From Akkermansia sp. (GTDB lineage: Bacteria > Verrucomicrobiota > Verrucomicrobiia > Verrucomicrobiales > Akkermansiaceae), in NCBI GenBank assembly GCA_017471985.1, contig JAFURE010000031.1, positions 1 to 64,000 on the forward strand: a stretch of DNA of 64,000 nucleotides. The letters are read 5' to 3'. The translations under genes and the position numbers were made by a program. Below the pieces are notes generated by a model, which worked only from the letters and a program-made list of their open reading frames with translations, made no database searches and had not been told where the DNA came from. Of the stretch, positions 17,445 to 26,406 are shown in pieces; position 1 is the first letter of the stretch; every line of letters begins with the position of its first letter.

Positions 17445-18665
17445 ATGAATCGACACATCCTCAGAATTGCAAATCTGCTTGCAGATAACCTGTTTGCCTG
17501 GTTCACCCCATCCTGGCGAAGAAAGGGCTGCGAGGCACGCAGTGCATTGATACGCTACTGCAATTACCACAGACCCCACATTTCAGACGAACGCAAGGAG
17601 CAGCTCTCTGCTGTGCAGGAACGATTGGAGAATGCTCTGCTCTTCTGGAAGAAGGAGGACACAATCGCAGCGACGAAAGATGTGGAAGGACTCAGCGAAA
17701 GCCTGAGGGGCTTTAAGCGAGGAGCCGTCATCGAAACTGTTGAATCGCTTTTCGTCATCATTGTGATTTTTCTGGGTATACGCACCTACTATGCCCAGCC
17801 GTTCCGCATCCCCACCGGTTCCATGCAGCCGTCACTCAACGGCATCACTATTAAACCACTGGCTGACAATGAAGAAATGCCCTCTGCCCCCGAGCGCCTG
17901 TGGAATGCTATAACGCTCGGCAGCAGTTACAGTGAAATCATTGCCAACAATGCCAAGAAAATTGTTGACCTGAGAACCGAGCGATATCTCTTCCTCTTTA
18001 CTCGTACTCGCATATACTTCAGTGACGGAAGTCAGGAAACCGTGCCCTGTGCCAGCGGAGCTGTGGCTGAATACCTCATGCAACAGGGCAAATTAGGCAG
18101 AATGCTCATGCCCGGTGAAGTCATTGTACGAGCACGCATGGATGCCGGCGATATGGTTGTCGTCAATCGCATGGCCTACCATTTCCGCCGCCCGGAATTG
18201 GGAGAAACCTTTGTGTTCGACACGCGCGGCATCAACACGAACGTACCGGCCGCCATGCCCGACCAGAGCAGCGCCAGCAATTACATCAAGCGACTTTGTG
18301 GTCTTCCCGGAGATACGGTCAGCATCGACGAGCCTAACCTTGTTGTCAACGGAAAAACAGCAACACAAGCAAAAGTGCGCGATGTATCCGCCTGCAAGCC
18401 GCCATACAATAGCACCGGTTACAATGCCATTAACCGTACAAGGGATGCCTCGGTGTATTATCAGGCGTACATGACAGAGGGCTCCTCGGTCTCTCTTAAA
18501 CAAAACGCCGACAATCCCAATCTCAACGAATACCTTGCTTTAGGCGACAATACGGTAAACTCCAAGGACTCCCGTTATTGGGGGCCTGTGCGCCAATTCA
18601 ATATACTCGGACCGGCTTTTCTTGCACTCTGGCCCTTCACCGAACACTGGGGATATGTAGAATAA
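17445..18665 (+). CDS. lepB: signal peptidase I with extra internal segment
   Basis: Cleaves signal peptides of exported proteins at the outer face of the membrane. Start set at MNRHILRIANLL (17445); GTG 17424 and ATG 17433 are alternatives but overlap the -10 box. A ~95-residue soluble N-terminal part precedes one membrane helix (ETVESLFVIIVIFLGIRTYYA). Catalytic Ser sits in PTGSMQPSL, catalytic Lys in SNYIKRLCGLPGD, and the final box GDNTVNSKDSRYWGPV is present. Between the Ser box and the next conserved box (AGDMVVVNRMAYHF) there is a segment of about 100 residues instead of the usual ~10-15. 406 aa. Confidence 0.92.
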   Translation: MNRHILRIANLLADNLFAWFTPSWRRKGCEARSALIRYCNYHRPHISDERKEQLSAVQERLENALLFWKKEDTIAATKDVEGLSESLRGFKRGAVIETVESLFVIIVIFLGIRTYYAQPFRIPTGSMQPSLNGITIKPLADNEEMPSAPERLWNAITLGSSYSEIIANNAKKIVDLRTERYLFLFTRTRIYFSDGSQETVPCASGAVAEYLMQQGKLGRMLMPGEVIVRARMDAGDMVVVNRMAYHFRRPELGETFVFDTRGINTNVPAAMPDQSSASNYIKRLCGLPGDTVSIDEPNLVVNGKTATQAKVRDVSACKPPYNSTGYNAINRTRDASVYYQAYMTEGSSVSLKQNADNPNLNEYLALGDNTVNSKDSRYWGPVRQFNILGPAFLALWPFTEHWGYVE

Positions 18666-18701
18666 TTTTTGTACAGACAAACTCTCACCTCTCTATCTGC
18701 T

Positions 18702-19613
18702 ATGTCTGAATCTGACTCTATCACTAAAAATGCGAAATCAAATCTGGCATTTACCCTCATGGATCTGCCTACGGAAAAGCGCATGCACATGGCCCAATTC
18801 TATGCTTTCTGCCGTATTGTCGATGATATCGTTGACGAACCCGGCATGACGGAAGAAGAACGCCACCTTGCTCTGGACCGCTGGACTGATATCATCTCAA
18901 TGAAGGTGACTGCAGCCCCCGGAATTGAAGAAGAAGTTCAAAAGCTCGTCAAAGATTTACAGCTCGATATCACCCCCATGCTTGAGCTGATTGCCGGGTG
19001 CCGTGGTGATATTTGCCCAGTACAACCGCAGAGCAGAGAAGAGCTACTGGCCTACGCTTACAAGGTTGCAGCCTGCGTTGGTATAACGAGTGCCACCGTC
19101 ATGGGCGCCTCGGATGCGGCCAGAGAATACGCCATTTCCCTGGGTTACGCCCTACAGCTTGTCAATATCCTGCGAGATGTTGCAGAAGATTGCCGAAAAT
19201 ATGGGCGATTCTATCTGCCTGCCGATGATATGCAACTCTTCGGTGTAACCCAGGATGACATACGCAATCAGCGCTACAATTACCGTATGCGCCAATTACT
19301 TGCCTATGAGGCTGCGCTTGCCGAAAAGTTTTTCGGAGATGCCGAAGCATATTATCAGCAACTCTCCGTGGAGGATCGGAATGCCCTTATTCCGGCGCAG
19401 GCCATGAGCCTGATTTACCACACTATCCTCACAAAAATGCAGGACGATGAATACAGAGTATTCGAACGCCGCTACAGCGTAAACAATTTCCGAAAATTGT
19501 GGTTCCTGCTTCGTGCAAGACTCGGTACGGTATCCATGCCCACCATGCCCAGCGTGGCAGACTGGGGGTTCTTTAAGAACAATTCCACCGAATCAAAAAA
19601 AGAAGACTCATAA
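18702..19613 (+). CDS. squalene/phytoene synthase family protein
   Basis: Trans-isoprenyl diphosphate synthase that condenses two C15 or C20 prenyl diphosphates head to head. Start at MSESDSI (18702). First Asp-rich motif FCRIVDDIVDE near residue 40, second motif NILRDVAEDCRKYGRFYLP near 160, both complete, so the enzyme should be active. Size (303 aa) fits HpnC/HpnD and CrtB. Which product it makes (presqualene diphosphate, hydroxysqualene or phytoene) cannot be told from one gene; no partner hpn or crt gene is in the window. It follows lepB by 36 bp and is probably co-transcribed. Confidence 0.88.
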   Translation: MSESDSITKNAKSNLAFTLMDLPTEKRMHMAQFYAFCRIVDDIVDEPGMTEEERHLALDRWTDIISMKVTAAPGIEEEVQKLVKDLQLDITPMLELIAGCRGDICPVQPQSREELLAYAYKVAACVGITSATVMGASDAAREYAISLGYALQLVNILRDVAEDCRKYGRFYLPADDMQLFGVTQDDIRNQRYNYRMRQLLAYEAALAEKFFGDAEAYYQQLSVEDRNALIPAQAMSLIYHTILTKMQDDEYRVFERRYSVNNFRKLWFLLRARLGTVSMPTMPSVADWGFFKNNSTESKKEDS

Positions 19614-19659
19614 ATCCTTATACCTAACTGAGAAAATGCCACTGTGCCGGCGAGAAAGC

Positions 19660-19688
19660 TTGACAAAGTAACAATCATAGTGCACAAT
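19660..19688 (+). promoter_or_regulatory. promoter of lipoprotein gene
   Basis: Perfect TTGACA (19660-19665), 17-nt spacer and CACAAT (19683-19688). Leader of about 40 nt, which contains a hairpin. Confidence 0.55.
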
Positions 19689-19692
19689 AACT

Positions 19693-19712
19693 CCTGCCTG
19701 ACCATAGGCAGG
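19693..19712 (+). promoter_or_regulatory. perfect 7-bp hairpin in the lipoprotein mRNA leader
   Basis: CCTGCCT (19693-19699) pairs perfectly with AGGCAGG (19706-19712) around GACCAT. It would lie at the very 5' end of the transcript, and could stabilise the RNA; the AGGCAGG arm is also purine-rich and about 23 nt before the ATG. Confidence 0.4.
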
Positions 19713-19735
19713 TGAGCATTACCTTCAGAATTGCT

Positions 19736-21037
19736 ATGAAAACGAGACTCATCCATAAAGCTCTGGCTACCGCAGCAGTCCTTATGATTTCGGCTTGCGA
19801 TGATCAGCCGGCAACTCCTACAACGACTGAGCCCGGTACCGAGGAATCAGCTCAGACAGCGCAAGTAACTACCGAGGATAATATAGCGCCCGGCGCAGAG
19901 GATATTTCCAAAGCCATTGCGCCCATGCTTGCTCCCTACACATGGTTGGAGATATCTCATGTTAGTTCTGAACTCACAACAACGGAAAGTGGCATACAAA
20001 GCCTGTCAGCCCAAATTCAATTGTCGGTAAAGGAGGACATGTATCGCAGAGAAAGCCCCCCTTCCGCATTTAATGAAGAGCGTAAAGCTATCAACGCCAG
20101 TGCTAACGCAGCAGTTCAGCCCAATTCTCTTTACCTCCTGCAGATAGGTGCACCCACAGAGAGCATAACCGAGGAAGATAGGAAATCACGCCCCCTGCCC
20201 GATAACCTCAAACAGCTTACCAACGAACTTCGTGATTTAGCTGAGTCAGAGGTCTACACCCTCGAAACGAAGGCAGGTACGCAGTACACTATAACTGCTA
20301 CTATGCGAGCCACAAAAGGGGAAAATGGCTGGGATATCACTGACGTTAGCCTACAGACGGCCAATTTACCTGCCCCGGATTGCGCAGTGCCTGCTGCAGC
20401 CATTCCTGAAGGGAGCGCAATCCTGACCCCAGAGTTTACTGAAGCTCGCAAACAGGAAATCAAAACAAAAATTGCTGCGTTCGAAGCAGCCGCCGCTCCC
20501 TACATAAAATCCCGTGAGGACGAGGCCAGAGCCGCATGGATGGAATACAAAGCCGCCACAGAAGAGAAAAATCGCAAAGCGGCAGAGGAAGCAACAGCCG
20601 CAGCTGCAGAAAAAGAACAGTGGATTAACTATTGCACAACAACCATTGCAGCCGGTAAATTATTCTCCGGCGAGTGGGTACGCGGCAACGACTTTGGTGA
20701 GGTAACACTCGAAATCTCAAAGGCTCGCAAATATGAAAACAGCATACAATTCCTAGGGCACCTGTACGACACACAGTTGCAGGAGGCTCGTATGGACATA
20801 TACGGACGCTGCGATTTCACCAAAAATGAAGACGGCACTTCCCGCGTAGACATTACCATCTATGACGGTATCTATGAAGAAGATAAGCCCACAGCCGAGG
20901 TGTACGATGCAAGCGACGGCATCATGCAGCTTACGCTCGACGCCAAGGGGAATCTCAGCGGTACCATGACCTGCGTATCCTGGAAAAATAACCCCGAGAA
21001 GGCCTTCAGAATCAGCCTTTCTCAGAAAAACAAGTAA
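19736..21037 (+). CDS. putative lipoprotein, unknown function
   Basis: 433 aa from ATG 19736, where the signal peptide MKTRLIHKALATAAVLMISAC ends in a lipobox Cys. A Thr/Glu/Pro-rich linker follows. Residues ~60-210 form a domain that discusses no known motif; residues ~240-300 are an Ala/Glu/Lys-rich helix (likely coiled coil); the last ~130 residues are beta-rich (GEWVRGNDFGEVTLEISKA, GTSRVDITIYDG), resembling a small lipocalin-like or immunoglobulin-like fold. Predicted to be anchored to the periplasmic face of a membrane. Not recognised. Own promoter and strong terminator. Confidence 0.65.
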   Translation: MKTRLIHKALATAAVLMISACDDQPATPTTTEPGTEESAQTAQVTTEDNIAPGAEDISKAIAPMLAPYTWLEISHVSSELTTTESGIQSLSAQIQLSVKEDMYRRESPPSAFNEERKAINASANAAVQPNSLYLLQIGAPTESITEEDRKSRPLPDNLKQLTNELRDLAESEVYTLETKAGTQYTITATMRATKGENGWDITDVSLQTANLPAPDCAVPAAAIPEGSAILTPEFTEARKQEIKTKIAAFEAAAAPYIKSREDEARAAWMEYKAATEEKNRKAAEEATAAAAEKEQWINYCTTTIAAGKLFSGEWVRGNDFGEVTLEISKARKYENSIQFLGHLYDTQLQEARMDIYGRCDFTKNEDGTSRVDITIYDGIYEEDKPTAEVYDASDGIMQLTLDAKGNLSGTMTCVSWKNNPEKAFRISLSQKNK

Positions 21038-21057
21038 CTTCTTTATTTTCAAACAAG

Positions 21058-21100
21058 AAGAACAGAGCGACGCGGTACAGTCCGTGTCGCTCCGTTCTTT
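21058..21100 (+). terminator. Rho-independent terminator after the lipoprotein gene
   Basis: Long stem: AAGAAC, GAGCGAC and CGG arms pair with CCG, GTCGCTC and GTTCTT with single mismatches, around a 6-nt loop, ending in TTT. Lies 20 bp after the stop codon. Confidence 0.85.
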
Positions 21101-21122
21101 ATGGAAAAGTCACAAAAAGAGA

Positions 21123-21151
21123 TTGCATTTCATCACGGAATACGGTAGAAT
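21123..21151 (+). promoter_or_regulatory. promoter of parB, near-leaderless
   Basis: TTGCAT (21123-21128), 17-nt spacer, TAGAAT (21146-21151). The -10 box overlaps the in-frame ATG at 21150, which argues for the next ATG at 21165 as the true start (13 nt after the -10 box). Confidence 0.6.
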
Positions 21152-21164
21152 GACGCCACGCATT

Positions 21165-22052
21165 ATGTCACGGCAAGCATTAGGCAAAGGTTTAGGCGCA
21201 CTTATCAGAAAAAACGAAGCACGCGCAGCTGCTGCTTCAGAAAACGCCATTGATGAGAGCAAGGTACTGCTGGTAAAGGTAGAGGATATTGAGCCATCCC
21301 CATTCCAGCCGCGCCGTACCTTCAATGATGAGCAGATTTCCGAACTGGCAGACTCCATTCGTGAGCGAGGTCTTGTTCAGCCGTTGGTTGTCCGTAAAGT
21401 CAACGGCAAATTTGAGCTTATTGCGGGAGAGCGTCGCCTGCGAGCCATGAAAAAGCTGGGCAAGCCCGAAGTGAAAGTGGTCATGATGGAAGCCACTGAT
21501 CGCGAAGTAGCTGAGCTTGCATTGATTGAAAACCTGCAACGCGAAGATCTCACCCCGCTGGAAGAAGCAGAACAATACAAACTGCTGCAGACCCGCTTCG
21601 GCATGAAGCAGGAGGTCATAGCTCAGCACGTAGGAAAATCCCGCGCAGTAGTGGCTAACATGGTTCGATTGCTGGATTTAGCCCCGACCTCCCGCGCACT
21701 CCTCGAGAGCGGAGAGCTCAGCGTCGGTCACGCCAAGGTATTGCTCCAACTCAAGGATGATGCCCAGCAATCAACTGCAGCAACTCGCGTAGTCAAGCAG
21801 GGACTTACCGTTCGGCAGACAGAGCAACTGGTAAAAGATATTCTCAATCCCGACCCGGGCAGAGCCCCGATTGTCGGCAAAACACTGCCGGCAGCATACG
21901 AATCCGTATGCCAGCAACTTTCGCACGATTTCGGTACCAGAGTCAATATATCTCTGAAAGGCAAAAGTAACGGCACTATTGAGATTTCCTACACCGGGCG
22001 AGACGAATTAGTGCGCATACTTCAACTCTTCGGCGTCAATGCTCCGCTGTAA
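21165..22052 (+). CDS. parB: chromosome-partitioning protein ParB (Noc/Spo0J family)
   Basis: CTP-dependent DNA clamp that loads at parS sites and acts with ParA and SMC in chromosome segregation. Start MSRQALGKGLGALI is the canonical ParB N terminus, used by ParA contact. The CTPase/ParB-N domain has FQPRRTF and the GERRLRAMKKLG motif, then ENLQREDLTPLEEA, a helix-turn-helix (QEVIAQHVGKSRAVVANMVRLLDL) and a C-terminal dimerisation region. 295 aa. No parA is adjacent, unlike the usual parAB order, and no parS-like 16-bp palindrome was spotted in the window. The 3' end overlaps the next gene by 14 bp. Confidence 0.94.
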   Translation: MSRQALGKGLGALIRKNEARAAAASENAIDESKVLLVKVEDIEPSPFQPRRTFNDEQISELADSIRERGLVQPLVVRKVNGKFELIAGERRLRAMKKLGKPEVKVVMMEATDREVAELALIENLQREDLTPLEEAEQYKLLQTRFGMKQEVIAQHVGKSRAVVANMVRLLDLAPTSRALLESGELSVGHAKVLLQLKDDAQQSTAATRVVKQGLTVRQTEQLVKDILNPDPGRAPIVGKTLPAAYESVCQQLSHDFGTRVNISLKGKSNGTIEISYTGRDELVRILQLFGVNAPL

Positions 22053-22974
22053 AGCCATACTGCTGCCGCTGATTGCCGTATTAATGAGCGCCTGCAAAGA
22101 AGACGCTGCAGCTCCGACGTCTGCCACAACCAGCACAGTTCCACAACTGACGTGGCAGGATACAAAGAACTACTGCGGAGCGAATGCATATCTTCATTGC
22201 GATGAATTGTGCAAACTGGGTCCCCGCCCCACAGGCTCTCAAGCCTACGCTAATCAGCTAGCGTATCTGACAGAGCAATTACAAAAATCCGGCTGGGTTG
22301 TTACGCCACGAGTATTTTCTCTTTCCAATGGGGCAATGATGACCAATCTTCATGCCACGTTCGGATCACCGACTGCAGAGCGCAGCCTGATTATCACCTG
22401 CCATATAGATACCAAAATCGGCATCGGCCCGAACTTTGTGGGTGCAGATGACGGAGCAAGTGCTGCTGCTGCTATGCTTGAGCTTGCACGCGTGCTGCCA
22501 GCAAAATCAGATTGCGCAGAAAAGATTGAACTTATCTTCTTTGACGGGGAGGAATCGTTTGCCCCACGCATGACTCCGACAGATGGGCTGTATGGCTCCC
22601 GATATGAGGTTATGCGCCGATGTAACGCGATGCCACGTTACCAGATTAACCTCGATATGGTTGGCGGGCGCAACAAAACCATAGCAGTCCCCTTAATCGA
22701 TACAAGCGAGGAATGGTTAGCCGAGTACGAAAAAGCTATCGAATCCCTCGGTTTTTCTTCCAGGCGATGGAATGTTCACCCCGGCTCCTACATGGATGAC
22801 CACACCCCGTTTGAGCAAGCCGGTGTAAAATCCATCAACCTGATATGTGATTTTACTAAAGGTGGCTGGTGGCACACCGAGAAGGACGACATGTCACGCA
22901 TTTGCCCACAATCACTGGAGGAAACAGGACTGATGGTTCTTCAGCTTATCTCTCAGATTTCGACAAAACTCTAA
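22039..22974 (+). CDS. M28-family lipoprotein, glutaminyl-peptide cyclotransferase-like
   Basis: 311 aa, overlapping the parB stop by 14 bp. The signal peptide ends in the lipobox LMSAC, so it is predicted to be a lipoprotein. The fold is a zinc-dependent M28 peptidase / glutaminyl cyclase: GPRPTGSQAYANQ, ITCHIDTK (His ligand region), GADDGASAAAAMLE (Asp ligand), FFDGEESF (catalytic and metal Glu), MDDHTPFEQAGV and WHTEKDDM near the C terminus. The DDHTPF and WHTEKDD patterns are those of glutaminyl cyclases that form N-terminal pyroglutamate, but aminopeptidase activity is possible. Ends 10 bp from convergent ptsI. Confidence 0.8.
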   Translation: MLRCKAILLPLIAVLMSACKEDAAAPTSATTSTVPQLTWQDTKNYCGANAYLHCDELCKLGPRPTGSQAYANQLAYLTEQLQKSGWVVTPRVFSLSNGAMMTNLHATFGSPTAERSLIITCHIDTKIGIGPNFVGADDGASAAAAMLELARVLPAKSDCAEKIELIFFDGEESFAPRMTPTDGLYGSRYEVMRRCNAMPRYQINLDMVGGRNKTIAVPLIDTSEEWLAEYEKAIESLGFSSRRWNVHPGSYMDDHTPFEQAGVKSINLICDFTKGGWWHTEKDDMSRICPQSLEETGLMVLQLISQISTKL

Positions 22975-22984
22975 CACCAAACCA

Positions 22985-24748
22985 TCAGGTAAAGAGGTCA
23001 GGGTAAGCTGCATGAGCCATCTCAACCGAGTAATTACGAATAGTGAAACTATCTTCTGCCTGCAACGCAAGCTCGGCCATCCGGCGACATTCTTCATAGT
23101 TCAGATGGCGGATTGCATACCGCACCAGCGGTAACAGGTGCGCCCCCACAGAGAGCTCAGACACACCAAGCCCTACCAGCAAGGGAACCAGATTGATGTC
23201 ACCACCCATTTCACCGCACACTGCTGTGGGTATGCCTGCAGAAATAGTGTGCCGCATCAGCCTGACCACACCGGGATGCGTGGGACGGAACATATTGGCC
23301 ACACGGAAGTTCACCCTATCCACCGCTATGGTATACTGAGTCAAATCATTTGTACCAATCGAGAAGAAATCAACATGGCGCGCAAGAACATCTGCCATCA
23401 TAGCTGCACTGGGCACCTCAATCATGATTCCAACACGCATATTCTCATCATATTGCTGTCCCTTGGCACGCAGCTCTGCTCTGCATTCATCTAGCAGGGA
23501 TTGTACATCCTTCACCTCGGTAATACCTGAAACCATGGGGAACATAATACCGACTTTACCATGAGCCGATGCTCGCAGAATAGCCCGAAGCTGCTCCTTG
23601 AAGATTTCCACCCGACTGAGGGATACACGAATTCCTCGCCAACCGAGGAAAGGATTATCCTCCTTCTCTTCCAGTACCTCAAAGGGCAACTTATCACCAC
23701 CGGAATCGAGCGTTCGGAAAATCACCTCCTCGGGAGAGCAACACTCAACCAAGTCGCGATAATGGCGGTACTGAGCTTCTTCATCGGGCAGACTACCACC
23801 CCCCAGCAGGAAAAACTCTGTCCTGTACAAACCTACGCCCTCGGCGCCGGCTCGTTGTATGGCACCATACTCGTGCGCAAACTCCACATTGGCAGCAAGT
23901 CGAATTCTACGGCCATCAGTTGTTACCGCCGGCAAGTCCTTCATCTCGATGAGGGCCTTGTATGCACACTCCTTTTCTGCCTGAAGTTCCCTGTAATGCT
24001 GAAGGGTCTCCTCTGTGGGATTAAGAATCAGCAAACCATTGTAACCATCCAATATTGCCTGACTTCCAACTCTGGACTCGATGACCAGATGTGCAACCCC
24101 CACCACTGCAGGCATGCCCAAAGAGCGGGCAAGAATGGCTGTGTGCGACACGGCAGAACCGGCCTCGGTAACAAAACCAAGCACCTTTTTCGGGTCTAAA
24201 TCAGCCGTATCGCTGGGGGCTAAATCATAAGCAGCTAATACACAGGGTTCATCACAATCACCACAAATCGGAGTTCGCTCCGACGGTGCCATATTTTTGA
24301 GCACCCGCTGCAGCACATCCTCAATATCAGCCACACGCGAGCGCAGGTATGCGTCATCGACATGACGCATCACCTCCATGAAGTTCTGAACAACAGCATA
24401 GTAAACGGCATCTATATTCTGCAAACGAGCCGGTACTTCCTTCCTGAGCCTGTTCAGAATCGTGCGATCACGCAAAAACAGTAAGTGGGCATCGAAGATA
24501 GCCGCCTCCTGAGCACCACTGAGGTGTTCTACTCTGGCACGCAGCGATTGCAGCTCCTCCTCTGTTCTGGCAAGAGCACTTTCAAACCGAGCCCACTCAC
24601 TTTCCAGCTCGGTCGGCAGAATGTTCCTGATAACAGGCGATGCGCAGCCTCGAGCCTCAACTCTCAATATCCCCATGGCAATACCCGGAGATACAGGCAT
24701 GCCCTTCAATCTGCGCTCAAATCCTTCCTGATACTTCAACATCTCCAA
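22985..24748 (-). CDS. ptsI: phosphoenolpyruvate--protein phosphotransferase (PTS enzyme I)
   Basis: Autophosphorylates with PEP and passes the phosphate to HPr. 587 aa, usual length. The phosphohistidine is in GSAVSHTAILARSLGMPAVVG near residue 195; the PEP-binding barrel shows GAEGVGLYRTEFFLL, LDSGGDKLPF, GWRGIRVSL, MFPMVSG, MIEVPSAA and SIGTNDLTQY. Encoded 40 bp downstream of HPr. No EII sugar permease is in the window, so the pair may serve remote EII genes or a regulatory PTS. Confidence 0.97.
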   Translation of the reverse strand: MEMLKYQEGFERRLKGMPVSPGIAMGILRVEARGCASPVIRNILPTELESEWARFESALARTEEELQSLRARVEHLSGAQEAAIFDAHLLFLRDRTILNRLRKEVPARLQNIDAVYYAVVQNFMEVMRHVDDAYLRSRVADIEDVLQRVLKNMAPSERTPICGDCDEPCVLAAYDLAPSDTADLDPKKVLGFVTEAGSAVSHTAILARSLGMPAVVGVAHLVIESRVGSQAILDGYNGLLILNPTEETLQHYRELQAEKECAYKALIEMKDLPAVTTDGRRIRLAANVEFAHEYGAIQRAGAEGVGLYRTEFFLLGGGSLPDEEAQYRHYRDLVECCSPEEVIFRTLDSGGDKLPFEVLEEKEDNPFLGWRGIRVSLSRVEIFKEQLRAILRASAHGKVGIMFPMVSGITEVKDVQSLLDECRAELRAKGQQYDENMRVGIMIEVPSAAMMADVLARHVDFFSIGTNDLTQYTIAVDRVNFRVANMFRPTHPGVVRLMRHTISAGIPTAVCGEMGGDINLVPLLVGLGVSELSVGAHLLPLVRYAIRHLNYEECRRMAELALQAEDSFTIRNYSVEMAHAAYPDLFT

Positions 24749-24788
24749 CCGTCTGAATATAAGAAAAGTGCTTCTACATTAGTCCGAT

Positions 24789-25055
24789 TTATTCCTCACC
24801 GAACTTCTTGCTGACCAGTTCCTCAAGTGCAGCCATGGCTTCAGCCTCATCGGCTCCGTCGGTCGTCACGGAAATATCGGCACCGCAGCCAACAGCAAGC
24901 ATCATCAATCCCATGATGCTCTTACCATCAACGGATTCATCATCCTTCTCCACTGTAACATCTGCCGCAAAGCGACTGGCAACACGAACAAACTGAGCGG
25001 CAGGTCGTGCATGAATACCAAGTTTATTGAGAATGGTGAGCTTTTTTGTTATCAT
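24789..25055 (-). CDS. ptsH: HPr phosphocarrier protein
   Basis: 88 aa, cytoplasmic. The phosphoacceptor His is in GIHARPAAQFV and the regulatory Ser in GKSIMGLMML, both conserved, so it can accept phosphate from enzyme I and potentially from an HPr kinase (none seen in the window). The C-terminal acidic tail is typical. Start ATG 25055. First gene of the ptsH-ptsI pair. Confidence 0.96.
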   Translation of the reverse strand: MITKKLTILNKLGIHARPAAQFVRVASRFAADVTVEKDDESVDGKSIMGLMMLAVGCGADISVTTDGADEAEAMAALEELVSKKFGEE

Positions 25056-25141
25056 ATCTTATAAAATTAATTACGGTTCACGCAGTAGTATACGCCAACG
25101 CGCTACTAATTTCCAGCTTTTTTTTCAGAAAAGAGTGAAGA

Positions 25142-26401
25142 TTATCTTCTTCGTAGCAATGCTGCGTATGCGCCATCGGCCTGTTCGATATGCGGAAGTG
25201 CCAGATAGTCGCGCACAAAGGTAAAATCCGGGTTCTGAGCAAGGAATGCATCCACCACAGCCCTATCTTCACATCTGTCGATAGAACAGGTCGAGTATAC
25301 CAGTCTACCTCCGGGACGTACAGCAGCCGCAGCGCAGGAAAGGATGCGAAGCTGAAGGAGCGACAAGCGTTCGAACTCGGTAGGTTGCAAGCGCCAGCGA
25401 GCATCAACTCGTCTCTGCAACACACCGCTATTACTGCAAGGCACATCAAGAAGTACAGCGTCAAATTTAGCCTGCCACTTCTGCGGGCAGGGCCGGGTCC
25501 AGTCGTGGCGCATAACTTCCACTTTCTCCCCCCCTGCTCTGAGCAAGTTTTCGCGCAACTGTGGCAAGCGATGTTCTTCTGCATCTGTTGCCAGCAATTC
25601 AATTTTCCCGAGTGTTGCTGCAATCATTGCAGCAGACTTACCACCGGGTGCTGCGCAGGCATCAAGTATACACTCACCGGGCTGAGGTGCAATCAACTGC
25701 ACACAGTAGCGAGTGGATGGATCTGCCACATAGACCTTACCATCCTTCAAATCAGCCATGGGCAGCCCCCCGGACAACCTGAACCACCCCGGTGCATGGG
25801 TAAGAGCTTGCCAATCCTCAGGCACATCGGGTGGATTCAGCGGATTGATTCGGGCATAAACCGGCGGAGTCTGGATATTCCACGCAAGCATGGCCTCAGC
25901 CTCCTCCTGCCCGAACTCGCTACACCAACGCTCAGCTAACCAATCCGGTACAGAATATCGCACACCGGGCGGGAGCTGCGGCAACTCTGCCATAAACTCA
26001 GCTCTGCGCCTTACGGCATTGCGCAATATCCCATTGATAAGTCCCCGCAGGCGTTTCGGCGCCATGGCCACAGTCTCGCCAACAGCAGCGTGGTCAGGTT
26101 TGTGCAGAACAAACAGCTGAGCCAGTCCCAGCAAGATGAGCCATCGGGCAGAATCCTCAAGATTCCCCTTGCGCAAACAGCCACAAAGATGTTCAAGCCA
26201 CCTCAAGTTTCGTAAAACTCCCAGCACCAGTGCCTGCACCAGTGAGCGATTGAGTGAGGTGAGTCCATCGCATTCACGGTTAATGAGGGTCTCGGCAAAC
26301 ACACCGCCACGCCCCCAGCGCTGCAGACAATTCCAGGCAATACGGCGAGGATTGTTATCTGACGCCTTAATATTCTCTGTTCGTTTCTGTTGGTCTGACA
26401 T
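25142..26401 (-). CDS. rsmB: RsmB/NOP2-family 16S rRNA (cytosine-C5) methyltransferase
   Basis: SAM-dependent RNA methyltransferase. 419 aa. The N-terminal NusB-like helical domain (PRRIAWNCLQRWGRGGVFAETLINRE) precedes the Rossmann domain with ILDACAAPGGKSAAMIA (SAM binding), LLDVPCSNSGVLQRR (motif IV Cys) and VYSTCSIDRCED (motif VI catalytic Cys). The NusB-like part favours RsmB (C967) over RsmF. Last gene of the cluster, 5 bp after the IMPase gene. Confidence 0.9.
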   Translation of the reverse strand: MSDQQKRTENIKASDNNPRRIAWNCLQRWGRGGVFAETLINRECDGLTSLNRSLVQALVLGVLRNLRWLEHLCGCLRKGNLEDSARWLILLGLAQLFVLHKPDHAAVGETVAMAPKRLRGLINGILRNAVRRRAEFMAELPQLPPGVRYSVPDWLAERWCSEFGQEEAEAMLAWNIQTPPVYARINPLNPPDVPEDWQALTHAPGWFRLSGGLPMADLKDGKVYVADPSTRYCVQLIAPQPGECILDACAAPGGKSAAMIAATLGKIELLATDAEEHRLPQLRENLLRAGGEKVEVMRHDWTRPCPQKWQAKFDAVLLDVPCSNSGVLQRRVDARWRLQPTEFERLSLLQLRILSCAAAAVRPGGRLVYSTCSIDRCEDRAVVDAFLAQNPDFTFVRDYLALPHIEQADGAYAALLRRR

Positions 26402-26406
26402 TGTGT

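Noticed and set aside
17445-18665. Apparent Lys to Arg change in signal peptidase (VNRMAYHF against E. coli VEKFAYGI)
   Set aside because: The catalytic Lys of LepB is in the later YIKRxVGLPGD box, which is intact here; the VEK Lys is not the general base.
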